A stretch of DNA of 64,000 bases from assembly GCF_902464545.1 (NCBI RefSeq), contig NZ_CABQJR010000009.1, positions 1 through 64,000 of the forward strand, written 5' to 3'. Position 1 is the first letter of the stretch; each line of letters starts with the position of its first letter. The translations under genes and the position numbers were made by a program. The notes beneath the pieces were generated by a model, which was not told the origin of the DNA, ran no database searches, and saw nothing but the letters and a program-made list of their open reading frames with translations. The DNA is from an uncultured Senegalimassilia sp. (GTDB lineage: Bacteria > Actinomycetota > Coriobacteriia > Coriobacteriales > Eggerthellaceae). Below, piece by piece: positions 17,242 to 25,174 of this stretch.

Positions 17242-18095
17242 GCCGAAGCCCCTTCCCCGCTTAAAACCCGCTTGCACACCTTTACGGCCTCGTCCACGTT
17301 GCGCGCCGCCGGCGCATCCACCAGACCCCGTGCACGCAACCGGTTCACCAAGCTGGTGGAGCGCGGGCAGTTCACGCCGATCTCCAGCAGCTCGTCGGAA
17401 TGCTCGAGCACCTCGGCGGGCGTTCCCCGGAAGCGGATCTTGCCGCCGTCCACGATAAGCAGCATGTCGGCGAAATCGGACAGCAGCGCGATCTTCTGCT
17501 CCACCACGATGACCGTGGTGCCGTTTTCCCGGGCGTAGCGCGCCAGCAGCTCGAACACGGCAAGCGACGATGCCGGGTCCAGCTCTGCCGTCGGCTCGTC
17601 AAGCACCAGCACGCGCGGCTTCAGCGCGATGACCGATGCCACCGCAACCTTCTGCTTCTGCCCTCCGGAAAGCTCGGCGATGCCGCGATGACGCAGGTTT
17701 GAGATGCCCATAGCCTCCAGCGCCTCGGCGATACGCCCTTCCACCTGGTCTTTCGGCACGCCGAAGTTCTCAAGGCCGTACAACACCTCGTCCTCGACCA
17801 CCGACGACACCATCTGCGAGTCGATGTCCTGGCACACGCTGCCGACCAGACGGCTGATATCGGTCAGGGACGCCTCGCACGTGTCCAGCCCGTCAATGGT
17901 CACGCTGCCGTAGAAATCACCGGGATAGCAGTGCGGGATGATGCCGTTGAACGCGTACGTGAGCGTCGATTTCCCGCTGCCCGCAGCGCCGGTGATTCCC
18001 ACGAACGAGCCGTCGGGGATGGCAAGGTCGATGCCGTGCAGGATAGGCTCGGCCCCCTCTCGATAGCGAAACGACAAGTTCGAAACCTCGATCAT
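17238..18095 (-). CDS. ECF transporter ATPase A with canonical signature
   Basis: ABC ATPase of 285 aa with Walker A GAAGSGKST, Q-loop SVCQDIDSQ, signature LSGGQKQKVA and Walker B VLVLDEPTAELD. It forms the energising heterodimer with the A' protein. The ATG at 18095 with AAAGGG upstream is preferred to the frame-open 18170. It is separated from the S-component gene by 231 nt of structured non-coding sequence. Confidence 0.94.
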   Translation of the reverse strand: MIEVSNLSFRYREGAEPILHGIDLAIPDGSFVGITGAAGSGKSTLTYAFNGIIPHCYPGDFYGSVTIDGLDTCEASLTDISRLVGSVCQDIDSQMVSSVVEDEVLYGLENFGVPKDQVEGRIAEALEAMGISNLRHRGIAELSGGQKQKVAVASVIALKPRVLVLDEPTAELDPASSLAVFELLARYARENGTTVIVVEQKIALLSDFADMLLIVDGGKIRFRGTPAEVLEHSDELLEIGVNCPRSTSLVNRLRARGLVDAPAARNVDEAVKVCKRVLSGEGASA

Positions 18096-18185
18096 GGGAA
18101 ACCCTTTCAAGCAGAAAGCGAACAGGTGGGAAGCGGGAACTCGCAAGTAAAATCTCAAACCATAGGTCAAGCAAAGTCAGCGAGG

Positions 18186-18281
18186 GCGCCTGTGGTGCCT
18201 TGAATTCGACTGAATCTAGCGGGCATTGGCCTTCGGGCCATGCCCGCGCAGATGAAGCCGAAGGCAAGGTGCCACAGGCGG
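18186..18281 (-). other. Structured intergenic RNA candidate inside the ECF operon
   Basis: Between ecfS and ecfA, GCCTGTGGTGCCTT (18188-18201) can pair with AAGGTGCCACAGGC (18266-18279) at 12 of 14 positions. The enclosed GCGGGCAT(T)GGCC / GGCCATGCCCGC hairpin spans 18219-18247. No T-tract follows. It could set the S:A stoichiometry as a processing or pausing element. Confidence 0.45.
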
Positions 18282-18326
18282 CCACAGCGTCGAGCCGATT
18301 CGTTTGCCGGCAGGCAAACGAAACAA

Positions 18327-18914
18327 CTAGCGCTTCAGGACGGCGCGCAGGACCGGGGTCAGGATGGCCGCCAGCACGGCGTTCATGGTTGCCGTGCCCA
18401 GCACCATGACGGCATATACGCCGAACACGGCCAACGGCTCAAGATGCGCAACGGCGACGCCCACGATCATGGCGAACGTGTAACCGGAGACGATGGTGGA
18501 CAGGAACGTGATGATCACGGGAGCGACGACGTCCTGAAAGCCCTTGTTGTCGGCGGCCACCTTCGCAAGCGCGGTAACCAGCAGACCGCACGCCAAAGCG
18601 CCCAGCATCTCGGAAGGGATGTTCACCAACGGCGTGGCGTTCAACATGGGCAGCTGGCTGACCAGGCCCACCAACAAGCCGATCACCACAGATTGATACA
18701 CTTTCGGACGCGTGAGGATGATTGCCAGGCAGTACATGGCGATCATGAAATTGGGCTTCATGCCCGCAAAGCTGAGGAAGCTGGAAACGGTCAGCTTAAG
18801 GACGGCGCCGGCAGCGATGAGCACTGCCACCAGGATAAGATCTTGTACGGGCAAGCCCTCCTTCTTCGCGGAGGTTGCCACCGTACGCTTCTGGGCTGCA
18901 ACGTTTTGAGTCAT
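18327..18914 (-). CDS. ECF transporter substrate-binding S component (probably tryptophan)
   Basis: A 195-aa protein with six predicted membrane helices and a short basic N-terminus. Its size and the adjacent A, A' and T genes mark it as the S subunit of a dedicated ECF importer. The substrate is not readable from the protein. The T-box leader upstream indicates an amino acid, and the leader features favour tryptophan. The ATG at 18914 has GAGG/AAAGGA ribosome sites; the open frame to 18953 is not used. Membrane segments start around LILVAVLIAAGAVLKL and PNFMIAMYCLAIILT. Confidence 0.85.
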   Translation of the reverse strand: MTQNVAAQKRTVATSAKKEGLPVQDLILVAVLIAAGAVLKLTVSSFLSFAGMKPNFMIAMYCLAIILTRPKVYQSVVIGLLVGLVSQLPMLNATPLVNIPSEMLGALACGLLVTALAKVAADNKGFQDVVAPVIITFLSTIVSGYTFAMIVGVAVAHLEPLAVFGVYAVMVLGTATMNAVLAAILTPVLRAVLKR

Positions 18915-19080
18915 GATCCTCATTCCTTTCTTGGCGGGGTTTCCGCCGGTCATTACCCGTCCCCGGGCTTTCGGTCTGCCGGCAACGAACGCGAATGAGG
19001 AATCATCGGCTTACGGGTTTCAAGCAAAGGCCGGTTTGCAGCTATGGCGACTCACCACACCCCGCGGCCCGAATAACCCA

Positions 19081-19380
19081 CAAAATAAAAAACGTCTGTC
19101 CTTTGAGATAAAGGACAGACGTAACATCTGCGGTGCCACCTTTACTTGACCCCCGAAGGAGCCCTCTCACGAACATGCCAACACATGTTCTGCCCTTAAC
19201 GCAGGCTCACGGTCCAGATACTCAGCTGCCGACCGCCACGTGGTAACGCAGCAACCGTCAACCTTTCCCCTTTCCCTCGGCGAACCATTTACCACCCAGC
19301 ATTTCTACGGGATTCCCAGCAACACCCGCTCTCTGTGAGCGCTTATGATGGCTTGACTTTCGCCTCAACGGTTTCAAGGT
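19081..19380 (-). promoter_or_regulatory. T-box riboswitch leader (tryptophan-type reading favoured)
   Basis: On the minus strand, AAAGGTGGCACCGCAG (19143-19128) is the T-box antiterminator sequence. The competing terminator is a 13-bp stem, ACGTCTGTCCTTT / AAAGGACAGACGT (19122-19092), followed by TTTTTATTTT. Stem I is recognisable: tandem G-A pairs (19366-19365 with 19278-19277) form the kink-turn, GGCGAA/TTCGCC (19364-19359 / 19284-19279) makes the lower helix, then comes an internal loop whose 3' side reads UAAAUGG. AGAGAG follows near 19334. The loop contains both AUG and UGG. The T-box bulge UGGC (19138-19135) would pair with a G discriminator base, as in tRNA-Trp, whereas tRNA-Met has A. 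Confidence 0.93.
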
Positions 19381-19397
19381 ATTAAGTTGTGGCACGA

Positions 19398-19426
19398 ACT
19401 ATAGGGGATGCCGCCAAGATGCGCAA
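19398..19426 (-). promoter_or_regulatory. Promoter of the T-box-ECF operon
   Basis: TTGCGC (19426-19421), a 17-nt spacer and TATAGT (19403-19398) lie just upstream of T-box stem I, giving a predicted start near 19391. Confidence 0.7.
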
Positions 19427-19434
19427 CCCCTATT

Positions 19435-19458
19435 TTTCGCGAATTAACAGCCGCGAAA
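19435..19458. promoter_or_regulatory. Inverted repeat between the T-box promoter and the MFS gene
   Basis: TTTCGCG-N10-CGCGAAA, with A/T-rich flanks that extend the symmetry. It lies 10 nt upstream of the ECF -35 box, in a divergent regulatory region, so it is a candidate operator. Confidence 0.4.
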
Positions 19459-19607
19459 TATCGCCGGCAAACAGTTGGAGAAACGTCACCGGCATTTGTG
19501 AGCAAGATTTGACACGCGCGCAAGGATTGTATGGTCTGCCGCCAGCAACTCGCACCGAGCAAGCTTCCGCGCGTTATGATTGTCGACAACACAATGGCGT
19601 CATCCGC

Positions 19608-19650
19608 GACGTCCCCGTTGCGCATTCGCGCTTCGGGGACGTTCTTTTCG
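19608..19650 (+). terminator. Terminator-like hairpin in the leader of the MFS-CBS gene
   Basis: ACGTCCCCG (19609-19617) pairs with CGGGGACGT (19634-19642), followed by TCTTTTC. It precedes the MFS start by about 130 nt on the same strand, so it is an attenuator candidate rather than an end-of-gene terminator. A possible TTGACA lies upstream at 19509-19514, but no good -10 is placed with it. Confidence 0.5.
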
Positions 19651-19782
19651 CCTGACGCTTTCTCTATCCGAATCCGACAACGCAACGCGTTAAGCGAGCC
19701 CAAAAGCCGCCTTAGCCCCGTGCGCTCGTCGGCCGACCCGCGCGCCCTTACGGGAGAAGGACGTGCGCGGAAAGGAGCCGCT

Positions 19783-21690
19783 ATGGCTGATTGGGGGCTT
19801 ACCCGCAAGCAAATCGTCATGCTGATCGTGCTGGTGTTCGGCACCTTCGTCACCGTTCTGAACCAGACGGTCGTGGCACCGGCATTGCCGTCGATCATGA
19901 GCGAGATGAGCGTCGACGCCGCCGTCGCGCAATGGCTGACAACCGGATTCACCCTGGTCAACGCCATCATGGTACCCATCACCGCGTTTCTGACCGACCG
20001 CTTCACCACGCGCCGGCTGTTCCTTGCGTCCATGGTCCTGTTCACCGCCGGCACAATGCTGGCGGCCTGGGGCCCGAACTTCCCCGTGCTGCTTGCCGGC
20101 CGCTTGATCCAAGCCGCCGGCGCCGGCATCCTCATGCCGCTCGTGATGACGGTGCTCATGTGGACGTTCCCCATCGACCGTCGCGGCACCGCCATGGGCG
20201 TGTTCGGCATCGTCATCGCGTTCGCCCCCGCCGCCGGCCCCACCGTCGCCGGCATCATCATCGACCAGGCGAACTGGCACGTCATGTTCTGGATCATCGC
20301 CGTGCTGTGCGCAGCCGTCATCGTGTTCGCCGCCTTCGCGCTTGAACGTGGCGGCGAAACGAACAAGGACGTGAAGCTCGATGTCGCCTCCGTCATCCTG
20401 TCAACGCTCGGGTTCGGCGGCTTGCTGTACGGCCTGTCCGCCATCGGCAGCTACGGCGTGACGGCCGATTCGGCGGGCGGCGTCGTTATCGGCGCGGTTG
20501 CGCTCGCGTTCTTCTTCCGCCGCCAGCTGCGCATGGAGCAGCCTATGCTGCAGGTGCGCGTGCTGACGAACCGTAAGTTCCTCATCGCCACCATCATCGT
20601 GATGCTCGTGCAAGGCGCGCTGCTTGCCGGCGGCATCCTCATCCCCATCTTGCTGCAGTCCTACATGGGCTTCTCCGCCACCACGTCGGGCCTTGTGCTG
20701 CTGCCCGGCGCCATCGTCATGGGTGCCATGGGCCCGGTCGCCGGCCGCCTGTTCGACAAGCACGGCCCGCGCGTGCTGGCCGTCATCGGCACCGGCGTGT
20801 TGGCGCTGACCACCGCCACGTTCATGTTCATGGGACCGGGTATGGGGCTGATCACGCTCACGGTCATCTACACGGTGCGCCTGTTCAGCCTGTCGCTCGT
20901 GAACATGCCCATCTCCACTTGGGGCATGAATGCGCTGCCCGACAAGCTGGTGAACCACGGAACCTCAGTGCAGAACACGTTCCGCCAGGTGGCGGGCTCG
21001 CTGGGAACCGCCGTCATCGTGTCCGCGTCCACCGTTGCCACCAACATGGTTTCCGGTTCGACCGATGCCGTGACCGCCGGCGTGTTCGGCATCCATGCGG
21101 CGTTCGCCGTGGCCACGGCCCTATGCGTGCTGGGCTTCGTGCTGACCGTAGCGCTCGTGCGCAACAAGCCCGGCGACGAGGCGGCCGCCGACGAGGGCAA
21201 CGCGCACCGCTCCCTCATCGAGCAGATCATGAAGCGCGACGTGTACACGCTGCCCGAAAACGCCACCGTGCTCGAAGCCATGCAGCTGCTGGTGAACAAC
21301 CACATCAGCGCCGCGCCGCTCGTCGATGCCGCCGGCAAGCCGACCGGCTTCATCTCCGACGGCGACATCATGCGCTACCTATCCAAGCGCGGCCAGATGA
21401 TCATGGACCCTGTGGTGATGATCGTGCAAACCGTGGACGCATACTCCGACCACAAGGATTACGCCCACAAGCTGGAGCACCTGATGGGCATGAAAGCCTC
21501 CGATATCGGCGCGAAGGGGATCATCGGCGTCAGCGTGCACGCCGACCTGCCCGAGGTCTGCCGCGTGCTCGGCGAGAACCACTTGAAGAAGGTGCCCGTG
21601 CTCGAAGACGGCGTGATCGTGGGCGTCATCAACCGTAGCGACATCACGCACTTCAGCATGGAGAAATACCTGGAGGAGCGCGGAGCGTAG
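19783..21690 (+). CDS. DHA2 (EmrB/QacA) family MFS exporter fused to a CBS domain pair
   Basis: A 635-aa protein. Residues 1-460 are a 14-helix drug:proton antiporter: motif A-like DRFTTRRLFL, motif C-like GPTVAGIIID, and an N-terminal LNQTVVAPALPSIM segment typical of EmrB/LmrB. Residues from about 484 to 635 form two CBS motifs (MKRDVYTLPENATVLEAMQLL, and IIGVSVHADLPEVCRVLGEN through to INRSDITHF). CBS pairs normally bind adenine nucleotides and regulate channels, CorC or IMPDH; their attachment to an MFS exporter is unusual. The ATG at 19783 has AAAGGAG 5 nt upstream. Stand-alone gene, converging on the dms operon. Confidence 0.93.
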   Translation: MADWGLTRKQIVMLIVLVFGTFVTVLNQTVVAPALPSIMSEMSVDAAVAQWLTTGFTLVNAIMVPITAFLTDRFTTRRLFLASMVLFTAGTMLAAWGPNFPVLLAGRLIQAAGAGILMPLVMTVLMWTFPIDRRGTAMGVFGIVIAFAPAAGPTVAGIIIDQANWHVMFWIIAVLCAAVIVFAAFALERGGETNKDVKLDVASVILSTLGFGGLLYGLSAIGSYGVTADSAGGVVIGAVALAFFFRRQLRMEQPMLQVRVLTNRKFLIATIIVMLVQGALLAGGILIPILLQSYMGFSATTSGLVLLPGAIVMGAMGPVAGRLFDKHGPRVLAVIGTGVLALTTATFMFMGPGMGLITLTVIYTVRLFSLSLVNMPISTWGMNALPDKLVNHGTSVQNTFRQVAGSLGTAVIVSASTVATNMVSGSTDAVTAGVFGIHAAFAVATALCVLGFVLTVALVRNKPGDEAAADEGNAHRSLIEQIMKRDVYTLPENATVLEAMQLLVNNHISAAPLVDAAGKPTGFISDGDIMRYLSKRGQMIMDPVVMIVQTVDAYSDHKDYAHKLEHLMGMKASDIGAKGIIGVSVHADLPEVCRVLGENHLKKVPVLEDGVIVGVINRSDITHFSMEKYLEERGA

Positions 21691-21809
21691 GGCGCGCAGG
21701 GACGCAATCCCCCGCGAAGCGACGGTCGGCAACAGCCGCCTGGACGCAGAACGAAAACCCGCTTTAGAGATATAAGGCCGAGGGGCTCGGCGAGCGCCCC
21801 CCTGAACGC

Positions 21810-21855
21810 AAAACTCCCGCTACCGCGCAATTCAATTTGCGGTAGCGGGAGTTTT
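21810..21855. terminator. Bidirectional terminator between the MFS gene and the dms operon
   Basis: A perfect 17-bp stem (AAAACTCCCGCTACCGC at 21810-21826, complement 21839-21855) has A/T tracts on both sides, serving the converging transcripts. Confidence 0.92.
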
Positions 21856-21876
21856 TGCAACCTAGGCCTATATGAC

Positions 21877-22794
21877 CTATACGGCAAGGCCGACCGTCAA
21901 GTGCATCATGTAGAACGCGAAACGCATGACGAAAACACCGGCGAACACCAACAGACACGAGATAAGCAGGCGAACAAGTACGCGCTTGGAGAATGCAAGC
22001 TCACCCCCGCCGTGCGCCGCCGCCTCCCTCGACACGACATGCATCGTGAAGGCGGCAAGCACGCAACCGGCAAAGCACATCAACGCGAACGCCAGCAGCA
22101 TCGTGTGGTAATGCGGCACAAGATCGGCTGCCGCGACCACCGAATTCGTAACGCCGCCCAATAACCGACCCTGCACGATATACACAGCCGCATTCGCCGC
22201 AAGCGCAATGAAGGGCACCGTCATCAGCAGCAGGCCGAAACGCCCCGCAAGCGCGCGCCATTGGGCGGCATACAGCGTGATCGCCGCCAGCAAAGGGCCT
22301 CCCATCAGGGCATTCAGCCATAACGAAATCGGAACCGTAGGCAGGCTCCAAGTGATGATGGTGTCAACGGAATATGCAAGGGACACCATCGCCACAAACA
22401 CGATGCCCGTTGCCGCGATCATCGCCAACAGCAGCCGCTGCAGCCATGCAAAAGGCTTGACCGAAAACGAGTACAGCCAATACAGGCCGCTGCACGCCAA
22501 CAATCCCACCGCGCTGACGACTTCGTTCGAAAGAGGGCTGGAGCCGAAATGCAAAAACACGTACAGCGCATTGGCCGGGTTCCCGAGATGCGTAGCCGAC
22601 GCGACGAGCCCCACCATGGTGACCACAAGAGGGATGCACATGAACGTGCTGATGCGCGCCCGCATCGTCGATTCGAGTTTCGAAAACAACAACACCGCCG
22701 CAACCAGAACAAGGGCGATGGCGCCCGAGGGGGCAAGCGTGGTGAACAGCACCAACGTCACCTCGCTTAACGCGGTATCGAACCCGGAAATCAT
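21877..22794 (-). CDS. Second DmsC/NrfD-like membrane anchor subunit
   Basis: A 305-aa integral membrane protein with about eight helices. It resembles the DmsC anchor encoded two genes upstream (shared LFTTLAP, HLG/HLASP, SPLSNE segments) but is divergent. DmsC-type anchors pass quinol electrons to the iron-sulfur subunit. The ATG at 22794 has a GAGGGGGAG site. It is the last gene of the operon, after the TorD chaperone. The GC content and alanine richness are lower than in the first DmsC. An alternative role is an anchor for a second catalytic subunit encoded elsewhere. Confidence 0.85.
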   Translation of the reverse strand: MISGFDTALSEVTLVLFTTLAPSGAIALVLVAAVLLFSKLESTMRARISTFMCIPLVVTMVGLVASATHLGNPANALYVFLHFGSSPLSNEVVSAVGLLACSGLYWLYSFSVKPFAWLQRLLLAMIAATGIVFVAMVSLAYSVDTIITWSLPTVPISLWLNALMGGPLLAAITLYAAQWRALAGRFGLLLMTVPFIALAANAAVYIVQGRLLGGVTNSVVAAADLVPHYHTMLLAFALMCFAGCVLAAFTMHVVSREAAAHGGGELAFSKRVLVRLLISCLLVFAGVFVMRFAFYMMHLTVGLAV

Positions 22795-22902
22795 CAGCTC
22801 CCCCTCTTTGCAGCACTGCTCGACGCGAAACGCGCATAACACCCGCATGGTCCGGCGCGTCAGCCTGCAGCGATGCACCGGACCAAACGATTCCCTAGTA
22901 TT

Positions 22903-23574
22903 TTAACGATAGAAGCGAGGCACAACGACCTCCAGCCCCAACATCTCCTGAACGCCGTCCAAGCTTGCGCGCGTCAAACGAGCAAGCCCTTCATAGAAAG
23001 GATGCTCGGCGGCATCGGCAAACTCGTCCAGGAAATGTCCCGCCCACGTCAGGAAGTGAAGGCTTAGGAACTCGTCCAGGTCGGCGGGCCGATTCTGAGC
23101 AAGCCACGCCATAAGGGCGAGCATGAGCCCGATATGATCCTCCGGCGTTTTCTCGTCAGCGGTTCGCGCAACGCCATGTTCGCGCATCCATGCGCGCAGC
23201 TCAAGGGTGGTCGCGCCGAACACCACGCACTCGCGATCGGTGTATACCGAGCCCCACGGCGGCGCCGGTTTTACGCCCGGGCCGATGAACAAACGGCAAT
23301 ACTCCCACGTCAGATCATCGTCTGCGACAAAGGCGCCGCCCTCTCCAGCAGAGCAGCTCGGGGCCAGGCCCTCAACCATCATGCCCAAACAGCGAGCGGC
23401 CTCCCCTTCGCCGACGAAAGGCCATTCCGCGCCAGCAGTCTGTGCATCAAGCGCAGCGACCGCCGCAAACTCGGCGCCTGCAGCGCCCGTACGCGGGTCC
23501 TGCAGGAAAAACGGGGCCAGCGTGTTCCCCAAAAACGCAACGCCCTCAAACGTCGCAGCATCAAGATCCGTCAT
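22903..23574 (-). CDS. TorD/DmsD-family molybdoenzyme maturation chaperone
   Basis: Cytosolic all-helical chaperone of 223 aa that protects the Tat signal of a molybdopterin enzyme and assists cofactor loading. The family segments are EYCRLFIGPGVKPAPPWGSVYTD and the C-terminal PEDHIGLMLALMAWL. The ATG at 23574 has AAGGAG upstream. It lies between the two dmsC-like genes and is presumably specific for the DmsA-like protein of this operon. Confidence 0.92.
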   Translation of the reverse strand: MTDLDAATFEGVAFLGNTLAPFFLQDPRTGAAGAEFAAVAALDAQTAGAEWPFVGEGEAARCLGMMVEGLAPSCSAGEGGAFVADDDLTWEYCRLFIGPGVKPAPPWGSVYTDRECVVFGATTLELRAWMREHGVARTADEKTPEDHIGLMLALMAWLAQNRPADLDEFLSLHFLTWAGHFLDEFADAAEHPFYEGLARLTRASLDGVQEMLGLEVVVPRFYR

Positions 23575-23667
23575 GCGATCCTCTCCTTATCGCTTAAGGC
23601 ATCCATCATAAGGCAAAGGGCGCGCCCGCAAACCGGACGCGCCCCGAAAAGCATCAACCCTCAGCGG

Positions 23668-24525
23668 TTAACCGATGTACAGGCCAACGCTCAGCTGCAC
23701 CGCATAGAACGCCAGGCGGGCGGCGAACACGCCCACGATCGCCAGCACCGGAGCCGCAGCGGCAAGCGCCGTGGACTTCGAATTACGCAGAGCCATGAAG
23801 GCGGCGGCTGCGGCAACGACCATGCACACCACGCCGATCCACATGGGAGCGGAGGCGGCGGCGACCAGGTCCGCGCCATCGACCAGCGCATTGCCCATGC
23901 CGGACACGCTCATGACCTGCACCAACAGGCCGACAACACCAAGGACCAGGCCGACGACCAGCACCGCCAGAGCCGCCATCTTGAAGCCGCCCTTCGCAGC
24001 GTCCTCAAGCGCACCGGACAGCGCGAGCACGAGCACGCCCAGGCAGATGCCGCCCAGCAGGCTGAAGCCCAGCACGGCAACCGGAACCATGGGGGTGTTC
24101 CAGGAAGCGATGGTCTCCATCATGTAGGCAGCGCCCGTGAAGCACGCGAACACGACAGCCATCACGGCCACCACGGCGGCAAAGCCCTTGCGAGCACCCT
24201 CGCCAAGCTTGCCGGCGAGCGCCACGATCCAGTACACGATAGCCAGCACGGCGAACACGACGCCGGCAAGCAGCTCGTTGGACAGCGGGCTTGCACCCAG
24301 GCCGGCAAACACGCCGAACGCGTGCATGGGACTGGCCAGGTGGAAGAACGCGCAGACGAAGCCGGCCACCAGCACGACGACCGGGATGGTGGTCATGCGG
24401 TCGATCTTCTTCAGCTGCTCATCGGAGAACTTCGTGGTGAAGAAAGCCACAGCCAGCGCGATGAACGCACCTGCGCCAATCGGCGCCAGCGTGGTGAACA
24501 GAGCCAAAGGCAGCTCGGCCATCAT
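23668..24525 (-). CDS. dmsC: DmsC-like membrane anchor subunit
   Basis: A 285-aa protein with eight to nine hydrophobic helices, starting ELPLALFTTLAPIGAGAF, typical of DmsC anchors that oxidise menaquinol. The start codons ATG-ATG at 24525/24522 follow GGAGGTGATG, embedded in the end of dmsB, so translation is coupled. A weak GC-rich hairpin (about 23618-23643) lies between this gene and torD and could lower downstream expression. Confidence 0.92.
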   Translation of the reverse strand: MMAELPLALFTTLAPIGAGAFIALAVAFFTTKFSDEQLKKIDRMTTIPVVVLVAGFVCAFFHLASPMHAFGVFAGLGASPLSNELLAGVVFAVLAIVYWIVALAGKLGEGARKGFAAVVAVMAVVFACFTGAAYMMETIASWNTPMVPVAVLGFSLLGGICLGVLVLALSGALEDAAKGGFKMAALAVLVVGLVLGVVGLLVQVMSVSGMGNALVDGADLVAAASAPMWIGVVCMVVAAAAAFMALRNSKSTALAAAAPVLAIVGVFAARLAFYAVQLSVGLYIG

Positions 24526-24526
24526 G

Positions 24527-25147
24527 CTACATCACCTCCAGGGGATTCACGACTTTGCCGTCCTCCGCGCCTGCAGGCAGGGCGTCAGCGGAAGCCTTGA
24601 TGTACAGATTCGGTTTCGTGTAGGTGGGCTCGGGCAGGGGCGCGATGTTCCCGCGCTCGCCCAGCTTGGCCATTTCCTCGATCGTGCCGAAGTCCAGCGC
24701 GCGAGCCGGGCACGCCTCCACGCATACCGGCTTCTCACCTGCGGCGACGCGCTCGGCGCAGCCGTCGCACTTCACGCTGTGGCCCTTTTCGCGATCGACC
24801 TTCGGCGCGTTGTACGGGCAGGCCATGTGGCAGTAGCCGCAGCCGATGCACTTGTCGGCGTCCACGGACACCAGACCGGTTTCGGGGTCTTTGTGCATTG
24901 CGGTGGTCGGGCACACCTTGGTGCACGCCGGGTCATCGCAGTGGTTGCACGACATGGACAGCGGATAGCTCACGCAGCTGCTGACGACGCAGCCGTTCGC
25001 ATCGCGCTCGGTCGTGCCCAACGTCACCTCGTACACCTTGCGGAACGCGGTGCCGACGCTCAGGTCCTTGAAATCCTTGCAGGCCATCTCGCAGGTTTTG
25101 CAACCCGTGCAGCGAGTGCCGTCGAAATGAAATGCATATCGAGTCAT
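24527..25147 (-). CDS. dmsB: DmsB-like four-cluster ferredoxin subunit
   Basis: A 206-aa electron-transfer protein with sixteen cysteines in four groups: C13/16/19/23, C67/70/75/79, C100/103/106/110 and C127/130/142/146. These would hold four [4Fe-4S] clusters, as in DmsB. It wires the anchor to the catalytic DmsA-like subunit and is probably co-exported with it. The ATG at 25147 has AGGAG upstream. It lies 27 nt downstream of dmsA. Confidence 0.96.
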   Translation of the reverse strand: MTRYAFHFDGTRCTGCKTCEMACKDFKDLSVGTAFRKVYEVTLGTTERDANGCVVSSCVSYPLSMSCNHCDDPACTKVCPTTAMHKDPETGLVSVDADKCIGCGYCHMACPYNAPKVDREKGHSVKCDGCAERVAAGEKPVCVEACPARALDFGTIEEMAKLGERGNIAPLPEPTYTKPNLYIKASADALPAGAEDGKVVNPLEVM

Positions 25148-25174
25148 CTCTTACTCCTCTCGTACTCGCTGCCT

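Noticed and set aside
19286..19288. AUG read as the T-box specifier, making the ECF system methionine-specific
   Set aside because: The purine after AUG favours it, but the antiterminator bulge UGGC requires a G discriminator base, unlike tRNA-Met. UGG was preferred, though not proven.
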